Below are positions 1-5,264 of a stretch of 5,367 bases of DNA, piece after piece. The DNA is taken from contig JAKQBU010000284.1 in assembly GCA_029573975.1 (NCBI GenBank), positions 1 to 5,367 on the forward strand, read 5' to 3'. Position 1 is the first letter of the stretch. Every line of letters begins with the position of its first letter. Below the pieces are notes generated by a model. That model did no database searches, had not been told where the DNA came from, and worked only from the letters and a program-made list of their open reading frames with translations. The stretch is from Planctomycetota bacterium. Its GTDB lineage: Bacteria > Planctomycetota > Phycisphaerae > Sedimentisphaerales > SM23-30. The translations under genes and the position numbers were made by a program.

Positions 1-315
1 ATAAAGGATCAGCAGGAAACCCGGGAACTGACGGTGCTGGTGGTGGTACTGGACAAGACAACGGGCGAGATTCTGTCCAGCCAGACCCGGCAAATCACCA
101 CCCAAGCCGATGCGGATGAAAAAGAAGAGAATTGCTATTCGGAACTCATCGAAAAAATCGCCGACCAGTGCGTTCAGACCATTCAGGAAAAATTAAAATC
201 CTCCAGCGCCGGAAATCCTGACGCAGAATCCCAGGTAACTCCAAAACCGGCGGAAACAACATCCCATTCCATACTCGCCGAACCAAACGAACCAGCGGCT
301 AAGGAAGACGCGTAA
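1..315 (+). CDS. C-terminal fragment of a possible LptE-like outer-membrane lipoprotein (5' truncated)
   Basis: The frame is open from the first base to the TAA at 313-315 (104 residues), so the gene begins upstream of the window. The GTG at 34 is internal to a beta strand (ELTVLVVVLDKTTGEILSSQ) and has no convincing ribosome binding site, so I do not treat it as the start. What is visible is a strand, an 'LDKTTGEIL' turn, another strand, then an amphipathic helix (about residues 47-66, SELIEKIADQCVQTIQEKL), followed by a Ser/Pro/Glu-rich tail of roughly 36 residues that is probably disordered. A strand, a 'D-x-x-TG-x-(I/V)L' turn and a closing helix resemble the end of LptE-like proteins, which help deliver lipopolysaccharide to the outer membrane in partnership with LptD. 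Other small envelope lipoproteins (LpoB- or DUF4136-like) share this layout. The coding call is fairly firm; the family call is tentative. Confidence 0.5.
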   Translation: MKDQQETRELTVLVVVLDKTTGEILSSQTRQITTQADADEKEENCYSELIEKIADQCVQTIQEKLKSSSAGNPDAESQVTPKPAETTSHSILAEPNEPAAKEDA

Positions 316-336
316 AAATCCTTTTGCAATGGATGG

Positions 337-364
337 TTACCCTGCCGCAGCAGATTCAGGGTAA
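337..364. terminator. Weak inverted repeat between convergent genes, possible bidirectional terminator
   Basis: TTACCCTG (337-344) and CAGGGTAA (357-364) are exact reverse complements with a 12-base loop. The repeat lies in the 61-base gap between two convergent stop codons, where a shared terminator would be expected. Against this, the stem is short, the loop is large, and no good T-tract follows directly on either strand (TTTATTT begins 11 bases downstream on the plus strand). This is a position-based guess. Confidence 0.3.
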
Positions 365-376
365 GCGAAGCCTGGT

Positions 377-2884
377 TTATTTGGGCGGCGAAGCGGCGGC
401 TGGCATCTGCAGCGGGATTTCCTCGACTGGCCAGGGCTGGCCCTGCTGCCATTGGATAAGCCTTTTGACCACGTCGTTTTCCTCGATAGTCGAAGCCCAG
501 TCGAGGTATTCGCTTAAATCGGCGACCTCATGGAGAGTATGAAGGGCCATAAACCGCACAAACCAGTGCGGATCAGAAAGCAGTTCGGTAAGCCGGACTT
601 GCTCCTGCTCGGAGCCGGGGGCTAAAGAACGGCAGGCATAAACCGTCCAGGCCCGCACCCGGAAATCCGAATGGGCCAGATTGGCAAAAAGGGCTTTCCG
701 AATCCCGGCGGCATCGATTTTGCGGACAGCATAATCGATTTGCCCGTGCTGGGCAAGCTGCTGTTCCCGCAGCAGAGCGGCAAACAATTGCGTGGCATTG
801 ATGCGCTCGGCGGGCGAACCCTGGCGCAGAAGCCGCATCTGGAAATTCATTTTGTCAGGATCAGGAATAAAGGCCCTGCGCGTAATCGTGACCGGCTTGG
901 ATTGAATTTCCGCCACTTTGCCGACATAGCCGCCCTTGCCGTCCGGAATCGGATCAATCAGTGCATGAATGGTAATTTTGAATTCCCGTTGCGGATAATC
1001 ATAAAAAATATCATGCAGAAAACTGATAGTGAGAATTTCCTTGATATTCGCAGAACGGCCGGGCATGAGAACGGGACTAGCCATCAAATACCGATGGGCC
1101 AAAAGGCTGGTACCGGCAGCCGGCGAAACCGCCCGATTCTGAGCCGCAGGCACCTCCGCCATTAGTAAAACATGCGGATCGATAAAACCGCCCGGTCCCA
1201 GGACCAGCGGAACGGGGGTTTTCTGTGCATCACTCACATTGGCCAGATAGAACGTACATTCCAGCGGTTCGGCAAAATTAAAGATATCCTTGTTCACCTT
1301 TAAGGAACACTGGGCAAATTGTGCCGGCTGCTCGACCATCTGCAGATCATAATTGGTAAATCGCTGTTCCATATTGGCAACCAGGATATCGGTGGCTGGA
1401 GCGGGAGGAACGGCCGAATCTGCCGGCGGAACGGCTGCCGGATCGGCAGTGGGTTTTTCCAGTTCGGCAATCAGTTCCCGGCTTTGCTGGGCCAGAATAC
1501 CGGCACGGGCCGGATCCATATTTTTCAACACCTGCAAGGCCGCCGCAGTATCGTTACGGGCCAGATGGACCTTCGCCCAGCCAAAGGCAGAAACCGGATC
1601 ATTCGGGTCGGCGGTTTTCAGCAGGGTTTCCGCCTGGTCAACGTTACCGTTTAAAGTGAGGGCGTAAGCCAGAATGCTCTTATTGCGCGGATCCTCGCTT
1701 TGGCCGGCATGGACATGAACCGCATGTTCGAGCGCCAAAGCCGGCTGGGGATCGATAAAACACAGAAACCAGGCCAGTTCGGTCTCCCGCTCATAATCCG
1801 GCGGCTGGGCGGCTGCCAGATACTCCCGCGTCGATTTCACCGCCTGATCCATAATCTGCCGGGCCTGATCCGGCTGGCCGAGATTCTGCAGAGATTTGGC
1901 CAGCAGGGCCTGGACCAGCAGATCATCCGGTTTGTTCGCCAGAAGTGTTTGAGCAATGGATTCGCTGACATTATATAATTTGCCCGAATAGGCTCCGAGA
2001 AGTTGTTTAAACAGGATTTCCGATTCCAGCTCGCCCAGAGCCGGTTCCATTTTCAACAGCCGATAGACATGGGGATAAAATTTCTGGGCGTATTCATACG
2101 AGCCGTGGTTTTCAACGGCCTCAATGAAATTCAGCATCGCCTCGACATCATACGGATTTTTCAGAACTTTCAGCCGCCAATAGATGGCGGAATAAATCTG
2201 ACGGGTTTGAATCATAGCTGCCTGGGCCTGAGCCATACTTTCCGGGCTGGCCCCTTCTGCGGGCATAGGCGACTGCAGCATCTCCAGCAGACGCGCCAGG
2301 GCATCATCGTTATACTGGGAAACTGAATAGGCATTATTGAAATAAGCCGAGGCCGTTTGCGCATCCCCTTTTTCCAGGGCAAAAATCCCCAACTGGGTCT
2401 GTATCTTGCTTTGCAGGAAAGGAAAATTCTTCAATTCGTTCAGTTGGGTTTGCAGATAATATTCCCGTGTTTCCCGGTCATCCAGAGTGGTTAAACGGTA
2501 GCTTAGCCAGTCTTCCATAAGCCCCTGATTGTCCTGCCGGATAGCACGATAGAGCCGGTAATACGTTCTGCCGCGGCCCGGATCGTTGATGACATCAGAC
2601 ATCAGCAGTGTGGTTAAGTCCTGCGTTACCAAGGTGTTCTGGGGGTCGAGTTCGGAGGCGGCCTGGAGAAAAAGGCAGGCCTGGTGGAGACGGGAGGAGG
2701 CGGAAAGAGGATCGAGGCTGGCCTGGTAATTGAGAGCGGCCAGCTCGACGGGGGCCCAGAGATTTCGGGCCAGGATATATAACTCTTTGGCATCATTGGG
2801 GTAACGCGGCTCGGGGGCGGGCGTTTCCTGAGCCAGGCAGGGCAGGACCAGAATCGATACGATAACCAGCATTCTTTTTATCAT
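377..2884 (-). CDS. Large exported TPR- and HEAT-repeat-like protein of unknown function
   Basis: This is an 835-residue protein. The start is supported by AGGA (complement of 2893-2896) 8 bases upstream of the ATG and by the signal peptide that follows directly: MIKR, a hydrophobic core at 5-15, and a likely signal peptidase I site after CLA (residue 18). The mature protein should be periplasmic or surface exposed. Regions in order: an N-terminal helical part (30-155); TPR-like helix pairs (clearest near 161-194, 324-350, 403-425 and 433-460); an Ala/Pro-rich linker (478-498); a beta-rich, possibly Ig-like segment (about 520-672); and a HEAT-like helical C-terminus (about 680-810) with two similar units, LFANLAHSDFRVRAW and LTELLSDPHWFVRFMA. 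TPR and HEAT repeats usually bind other proteins, so a scaffold role in the envelope is plausible. No catalytic motif is seen. It is transcribed divergently from the DUF134 operon and convergently to the left-hand gene. Coding is near certain; function is unknown. Confidence 0.88.
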   Translation of the reverse strand: MIKRMLVIVSILVLPCLAQETPAPEPRYPNDAKELYILARNLWAPVELAALNYQASLDPLSASSRLHQACLFLQAASELDPQNTLVTQDLTTLLMSDVINDPGRGRTYYRLYRAIRQDNQGLMEDWLSYRLTTLDDRETREYYLQTQLNELKNFPFLQSKIQTQLGIFALEKGDAQTASAYFNNAYSVSQYNDDALARLLEMLQSPMPAEGASPESMAQAQAAMIQTRQIYSAIYWRLKVLKNPYDVEAMLNFIEAVENHGSYEYAQKFYPHVYRLLKMEPALGELESEILFKQLLGAYSGKLYNVSESIAQTLLANKPDDLLVQALLAKSLQNLGQPDQARQIMDQAVKSTREYLAAAQPPDYERETELAWFLCFIDPQPALALEHAVHVHAGQSEDPRNKSILAYALTLNGNVDQAETLLKTADPNDPVSAFGWAKVHLARNDTAAALQVLKNMDPARAGILAQQSRELIAELEKPTADPAAVPPADSAVPPAPATDILVANMEQRFTNYDLQMVEQPAQFAQCSLKVNKDIFNFAEPLECTFYLANVSDAQKTPVPLVLGPGGFIDPHVLLMAEVPAAQNRAVSPAAGTSLLAHRYLMASPVLMPGRSANIKEILTISFLHDIFYDYPQREFKITIHALIDPIPDGKGGYVGKVAEIQSKPVTITRRAFIPDPDKMNFQMRLLRQGSPAERINATQLFAALLREQQLAQHGQIDYAVRKIDAAGIRKALFANLAHSDFRVRAWTVYACRSLAPGSEQEQVRLTELLSDPHWFVRFMALHTLHEVADLSEYLDWASTIEENDVVKRLIQWQQGQPWPVEEIPLQMPAAASPPK

Positions 2885-2933
2885 CGTGATATTCCTGTCT
2901 TTTTTTTGTGTGTAAGTAAATGTATATATTGTA

Positions 2934-2962
2934 TTTATCGCCTAAAATGGTGAGGAAGTAAA
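2934..2962 (-). promoter_or_regulatory. Possible promoter for the minus-strand TPR/HEAT gene
   Basis: Read on the minus strand, TTTACT (complement of 2957-2962) is followed after 17 bases by GATAAA (complement of 2934-2939). Each matches four of six consensus positions of a sigma70 promoter, about 50 bases before the gene start. The region is very AT-rich, so chance matches are easy. An alternative -10, TACAAT (complement of 2928-2933), lacks a well-spaced -35. Confidence 0.25.
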
Positions 2963-2992
2963 TAAAATTTTATCGGAAATCGGAAAAAGAGT

Positions 2993-3020
2993 TTGACTTG
3001 GTTCATTATGAGCATATGCT
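2993..3020 (+). promoter_or_regulatory. Sigma70-like promoter of the DUF134-peroxiredoxin-DUF4405-MinD genes
   Basis: TTGACT (2993-2998; five of six consensus positions) is followed after 16 bases by TATGCT (3015-3020; four of six). Transcription would start near 3027, about 16 bases before the preferred ATG at 3043. An AT-rich stretch with a 12-base palindrome (2962-2973) lies just upstream and could act as an UP element. The -10 sits at the centre of the 28-bp palindrome, so a protein bound there should block RNA polymerase. Confidence 0.5.
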
Positions 3021-3029
3021 CATAATGAA
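3002..3029. promoter_or_regulatory. Perfect 28-bp palindrome, candidate operator for the DUF134 regulator
   Basis: The left arm TTCATTATGAGCAT (3002-3015) is the exact reverse complement of the right arm (3016-3029), with no spacer and no mismatch over 28 bases. It overlaps the predicted -10 element and lies directly upstream of the preferred start of a helix-turn-helix protein. That is the usual layout of an autoregulatory operator bound by a dimer. An RNA hairpin is less likely because most of the palindrome lies upstream of the predicted transcription start. Confidence 0.65.
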
Positions 3030-3042
3030 TGAGAAAAATGCT

Positions 3043-3546
3043 ATGGTAAGACCTTGTAAATGCAGACAAATTAACGGTATTCCCGGCGCGATGGCCTTCA
3101 AGCCGGCAGGCAAACCGTTACGCCGCCTGAAGCAGGTGGAACTGGGACCGGACGAGTTTGAGGCGATCCGGCTGGCGGATATGGAGGGGCTGTACCAGGA
3201 GGAGGCCGCGGAAAAGATGGGGATTTCGCGGGCGACCTTCGGGCGGATCGTGGAGGAGGCCCGGCGGAAGATCGCCACCGCCCTGGTACAGGGCCGGGCA
3301 CTGATCATCCAGCTCACCGGCACGGAACTGGTAGCCGCGCGGACGTATGTCTGCCGGCAATGCGGCAGCCGTTTTGTCGCGGAGGAAAAGCCGGACCGGA
3401 ACCTTACCTGCCCCAACTGTGAAGGCAGCAGTATAATCCCGGTACCGCAGGCAACCCCCGACATGTGGGGAGGATTGGGATGCAGGCAAGGCCGGGGCAG
3501 TGGAAGGTGCGGCGGCGGTTTGGGGGGCAGGCAAAAACAGGAATGA
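3043..3546 (+). CDS. DUF134 / UPF0251 family DNA-binding protein with C-terminal zinc ribbon
   Basis: This 167-residue protein is a predicted helix-turn-helix regulator of the UPF0251 family. From the ATG at 3043 it opens MVRPCKCR, matching the family's usual M-x-RP-x-K-x-R start, followed by the FKPAG motif (19-23), the signature DEFEAIRLADMEGLYQEEAA (37-56) and a recognition helix around SRATFGRIVEEARRK (62-76). A C-x2-C (104/107) and C-x2-C (123/126) pair forms a likely zinc ribbon, perhaps metal or redox responsive. The tail (145-164) is rich in Gly and Arg and has two more Cys (147, 156). In-frame starts at 2998 (TTG), 3016 and 3025 would put the palindrome inside the gene and lie upstream of the predicted transcription start, so I prefer 3043, though its ribosome binding site is weak (GAGAAA at 3031-3036). 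The target genes of this family are poorly known; control of the genes downstream is inferred from position. Confidence 0.9.
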   Translation: MVRPCKCRQINGIPGAMAFKPAGKPLRRLKQVELGPDEFEAIRLADMEGLYQEEAAEKMGISRATFGRIVEEARRKIATALVQGRALIIQLTGTELVAARTYVCRQCGSRFVAEEKPDRNLTCPNCEGSSIIPVPQATPDMWGGLGCRQGRGSGRCGGGLGGRQKQE

Positions 3547-3593
3547 GACACATATCGTAGAAAAATGAATATTGTAGGAACCTGGTTTTTATG

Positions 3594-3600
3594 AAAGGAG
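3594..3600 (+). promoter_or_regulatory. Ribosome binding site of the peroxiredoxin gene
   Basis: AAAGGAG lies 9 bases before the ATG at 3610. It favours this start over the internal ATG at 3628 (Met7). The rest of the 63-base gap after the DUF134 gene shows no convincing terminator or promoter, consistent with cotranscription. Confidence 0.75.
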
Positions 3601-3609
3601 CGCAGAATT

Positions 3610-4284
3610 ATGTGCAATGAAAAACGAATGCCGTTAATCGGGGAAAAAGCCCCCTCATTTCATGCCGAAACCACTCAAGGCCCAATAAATTTCCCCGAGG
3701 ATTTTAAGGGCAAGTGGGTCATTTTCTTTTCTCACCCGGCGGATTTCACACCAGTCTGCACGACCGAATTTATGACTTTCGCCACGATGCAGCCGGAATT
3801 CGAGAAACTCAACTGCAAACTGCTGGGATTATCCATTGACAGCACTTACAGCCATATCGCCTGGCTGCGAACCATCAAGGAGAAAATCGAATATAAAGGC
3901 ATGAAGGGGGTGGAAGTGAATTTCCCGGTGATCAGCGACCTGACCATGGAGGTATCCAGGGCCTTCGGTATGCTCCAGCCGCAGGCCAGTACCACCCAGG
4001 CGGTGCGGGCGGTATTCCTCATCGATCCCAACGCAGTGGTCCGCGCCATCCTGTATTATCCGCTGAGCAACGGCCGAAATATGGAGGAAATCAAGCGGAT
4101 TTTAATCGCCTGCCAGCTTTCCGACCGGGAAAAGGTAGCCACGCCGGCCAACTGGCAGCCGGGCGATGAGGTCATTGTTCCCCCGCCGGGTTCGTGCGGA
4201 ACCGCTAAAGAACGGGTGGAAAAACCAGCTTCTGATACCCGCGTTCTGGACTGGTTCATGGTGATGAAAAAATGCCCAAAATAA
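3610..4284 (+). CDS. Peroxiredoxin, Prx6 (1-Cys-like / archaeal-type) subfamily
   Basis: This cytoplasmic thiol peroxidase of 224 residues reduces hydrogen peroxide and organic peroxides. The active site is clear: HPADFTPVCTTEF holds P43, T47 and the peroxidatic Cys50 of the P-x3-T-x2-C motif, and Arg133 in AVRAVFLIDP is the expected catalytic arginine. The thioredoxin-like core covers about residues 8-165. The longer C-terminal domain with NWQPGDEVIVPPP (181-193) and DWFMVMKK (214-221) is typical of the Prx6 group, whose members run to roughly 210-250 residues. Other cysteines are at 2, 69, 168, 196 and 222; C196 and C222 lie in the C-terminal arm and could act as resolving cysteines. No signal peptide is present. 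The gene lies 63 bases after DUF134 and 41 bases before the DUF4405 gene, so it is probably in one operon and may protect oxygen-sensitive clusters. The enzyme that would re-reduce it is not in the window. Confidence 0.95.
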   Translation: MCNEKRMPLIGEKAPSFHAETTQGPINFPEDFKGKWVIFFSHPADFTPVCTTEFMTFATMQPEFEKLNCKLLGLSIDSTYSHIAWLRTIKEKIEYKGMKGVEVNFPVISDLTMEVSRAFGMLQPQASTTQAVRAVFLIDPNAVVRAILYYPLSNGRNMEEIKRILIACQLSDREKVATPANWQPGDEVIVPPPGSCGTAKERVEKPASDTRVLDWFMVMKKCPK

Positions 4285-4313
4285 TCGTTTTCCCGGCAAT
4301 ATAACTCTGGCAC

Positions 4314-4318
4314 AGGAG
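4314..4318 (+). promoter_or_regulatory. Ribosome binding site of the DUF4405-like gene
   Basis: AGGAG is 7 bases before the ATG at 4326 and 10 before the adjacent ATG at 4329. Either could be used; the first has slightly better spacing. The 41-base gap from the peroxiredoxin stop contains no obvious promoter or terminator. Confidence 0.65.
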
Positions 4319-4325
4319 CAATCCA

Positions 4326-5264
4326 ATGATGACAGAATCGACCCAAACCCAAAAATTTCACTGGCGGGGGTTGACGAGTTTTACGCTGAGTCTGGCCTTT
4401 CTGGTGATGGTGGTTACCGGGATCGTGCTGTACGTCTCGCCGCAGGGGCGGGTGGCCAACTGGACCGGCTGGCAGGTATTGTATTTGCAGAAAGAACAGT
4501 GGGCTGCTTTGCACACTACGGCTGCGATTTTGTTTATTCTGTCCGGAGTATTTCACGTCTATTTCAACTGGTCCGCCCTGGTGCATTATGTAGTCAGCCG
4601 CCAGAAATTAAATCTGAAGAGGGAACTGCTGGCAGCGGTGGCCATTGTGGTACTTTTTCTGCTGGGAACGGCCTATGAACTGCCGCCCTTCCAGACGGTA
4701 ATCGATGCCAATGACCGCATCAAGACCTACTGGGACGAACGCAGCCAGCCGGCCCCTTATCCCCATGCGGAAGAATCCACCCTGCGAGAATTCGCCGCCC
4801 GAATAAATCTGCCGCTGGAAGAAATCACGGCCAAACTGCAGGCGGCCGGTCTGGAAGCGGAAGATCCCGGCCAGACTATCGGCGAACTGGCCGAAAGGTA
4901 TAAAAAGACCCCCAGCCAGTTATTCGGTATCCTTCGTTCCCGAGCCGGCAGAGGAATAACCGAAACCCTTTCCCCGGGCGAAGGTCGGGGACAGGGGCGG
5001 GGCGAGGGGCGGGGGCAGGGGCAAGGCGGTGGGTATGGACAGGGGATGGGAAGGATGACCTTGTCGTCGTTATGTGAGCAAAACTCCCTGTCACTGGCGA
5101 AAATCCAGGCAGCACTGCAGGCACGGGGAATTTCCGTTCAGGGTGATTCAAATGTCCGGGAGATTGCTGACCGGCTGGAAATGACCCCGTCGGAACTGAG
5201 GGACTGGTTGGGGCAGCTATCGGATGCCGCCGCCCCAGACGGGCAGGAGGGAACTGCTCCTTGA
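4326..5264 (+). CDS. DUF4405-like three-helix membrane protein with two C-terminal helical repeats
   Basis: This 312-residue protein has three predicted membrane helices, at about residues 17-37, 59-81 and 100-117. The pattern of a Trp/His-containing second helix (WAALHTTAAILFILSGVFHVYFNW) fits DUF4405, a family resembling small di-haem cytochrome b-type membrane subunits. His63 and His77 are 14 residues apart on that helix, and His12 and His87 lie near the membrane borders. After the membrane part come two similar helical units, 152-203 and 245-295, each ending in a 'TPS-x-L' motif and about 35% identical by my alignment. They are separated by a Gly/Arg/Gln/Glu-rich linker (about 218-243). 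The repeats look soluble and follow TM3; which side of the membrane they face is unclear. The gene lies between a peroxiredoxin and a MinD-type ATPase, suggesting a redox or metal-related role. Membrane topology is firm, the family name likely, and haem binding only a hypothesis. Confidence 0.82.
   Translation: MMTESTQTQKFHWRGLTSFTLSLAFLVMVVTGIVLYVSPQGRVANWTGWQVLYLQKEQWAALHTTAAILFILSGVFHVYFNWSALVHYVVSRQKLNLKRELLAAVAIVVLFLLGTAYELPPFQTVIDANDRIKTYWDERSQPAPYPHAEESTLREFAARINLPLEEITAKLQAAGLEAEDPGQTIGELAERYKKTPSQLFGILRSRAGRGITETLSPGEGRGQGRGEGRGQGQGGGYGQGMGRMTLSSLCEQNSLSLAKIQAALQARGISVQGDSNVREIADRLEMTPSELRDWLGQLSDAAAPDGQEGTAP
4776..4934 (+). repeat. Helical repeat unit A in the DUF4405-like protein
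   Basis: Residues 151-203 (TLREFAARINLPLEEITAKL and onward, ending KKTPSQLFGIL) form the first of two related units. Pattern: TL-x8-9-L-x-L-x2-I-x-A-x-LQA-x-G, then E-L/I-A-E/D-R, then TPS-x-L. The spacing suggests a pair of short helix-turn-helix elements. The similarity is at protein level; the DNA copies have diverged. Confidence 0.7.
4987..5021 (+). repeat. G-run tract encoding the Gly/Arg/Gln linker, G-quadruplex-prone
   Basis: Six runs of four or five G occur at 4987-4990, 4994-4997, 4999-5002, 5006-5009, 5011-5015 and 5018-5021, with spacers of only 1-3 bases. In frame they encode the GRGQGRGEGRGQGQGGG segment. The runs are on the coding strand, so the mRNA would carry them too. The tract fits the standard G-quadruplex pattern of four or more G-runs with short loops. 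Confidence 0.7.
5055..5210 (+). repeat. Helical repeat unit B in the DUF4405-like protein
   Basis: Residues 244-295 (TLSSLCEQNSLSLAKIQAAL and onward, ending EMTPSELRDWL) form the second unit. It aligns with unit A with one single-residue gap; I count 18 identical positions of 51. It carries one cysteine (C250), absent from unit A. Confidence 0.7.
5245..5250 (+). promoter_or_regulatory. Ribosome binding site of the MinD-type ATPase gene
   Basis: AGGAGG lies 10 bases before the TTG at 5261, inside the end of the preceding gene. This strong site supports a TTG start, for which no ATG or GTG alternative lies in frame nearby. Confidence 0.7.

Noticed and set aside
671..1165. 164-codon open frame on the plus strand inside the TPR/HEAT gene
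   Set aside because: It is antisense to a well-supported gene, its protein resembles no family I know, and several other plus-strand frames are open in the same gene for the same compositional reason.
2837..2839. Cys16 of the TPR/HEAT protein as a lipoprotein anchor
   Set aside because: The preceding residues are V-L-P; proline directly before the cysteine does not fit a lipobox. Signal peptidase I cleavage after CLA is more likely.
2962..2986. 12-base AT palindrome (2962-2973) and a tandem TCGGAAA pair (2973-2986) as a second operator
   Set aside because: The palindrome is only A/T and the repeat is short; both are easily expected in an AT-rich promoter region. Kept only as a possible UP element.
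2998..3042. Upstream in-frame starts of the DUF134 gene (TTG 2998, ATG 3016, ATG 3025)
   Set aside because: They would add up to 15 residues not typical of the family, encoded by the palindrome itself, and they lie upstream of the predicted transcription start. The family's usual N-terminus matches the ATG at 3043. Not fully excluded.
3565..3594. Nine-codon open frame upstream of the peroxiredoxin as a leader peptide
   Set aside because: No ribosome binding site, no run of regulatory codons and no attenuator-like hairpins.
3006..3617. 203-codon open frame on the minus strand opposite the DUF134 gene
   Set aside because: The Pro/Cys/Ser-rich translation is the mirror of a Gly/Arg-rich conserved gene; the plus-strand DUF134 motifs are decisive.
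4056..4586. 176-codon minus-strand open frame across the peroxiredoxin-DUF4405 junction
   Set aside because: It overlaps two well-supported genes and shows no recognisable domain.
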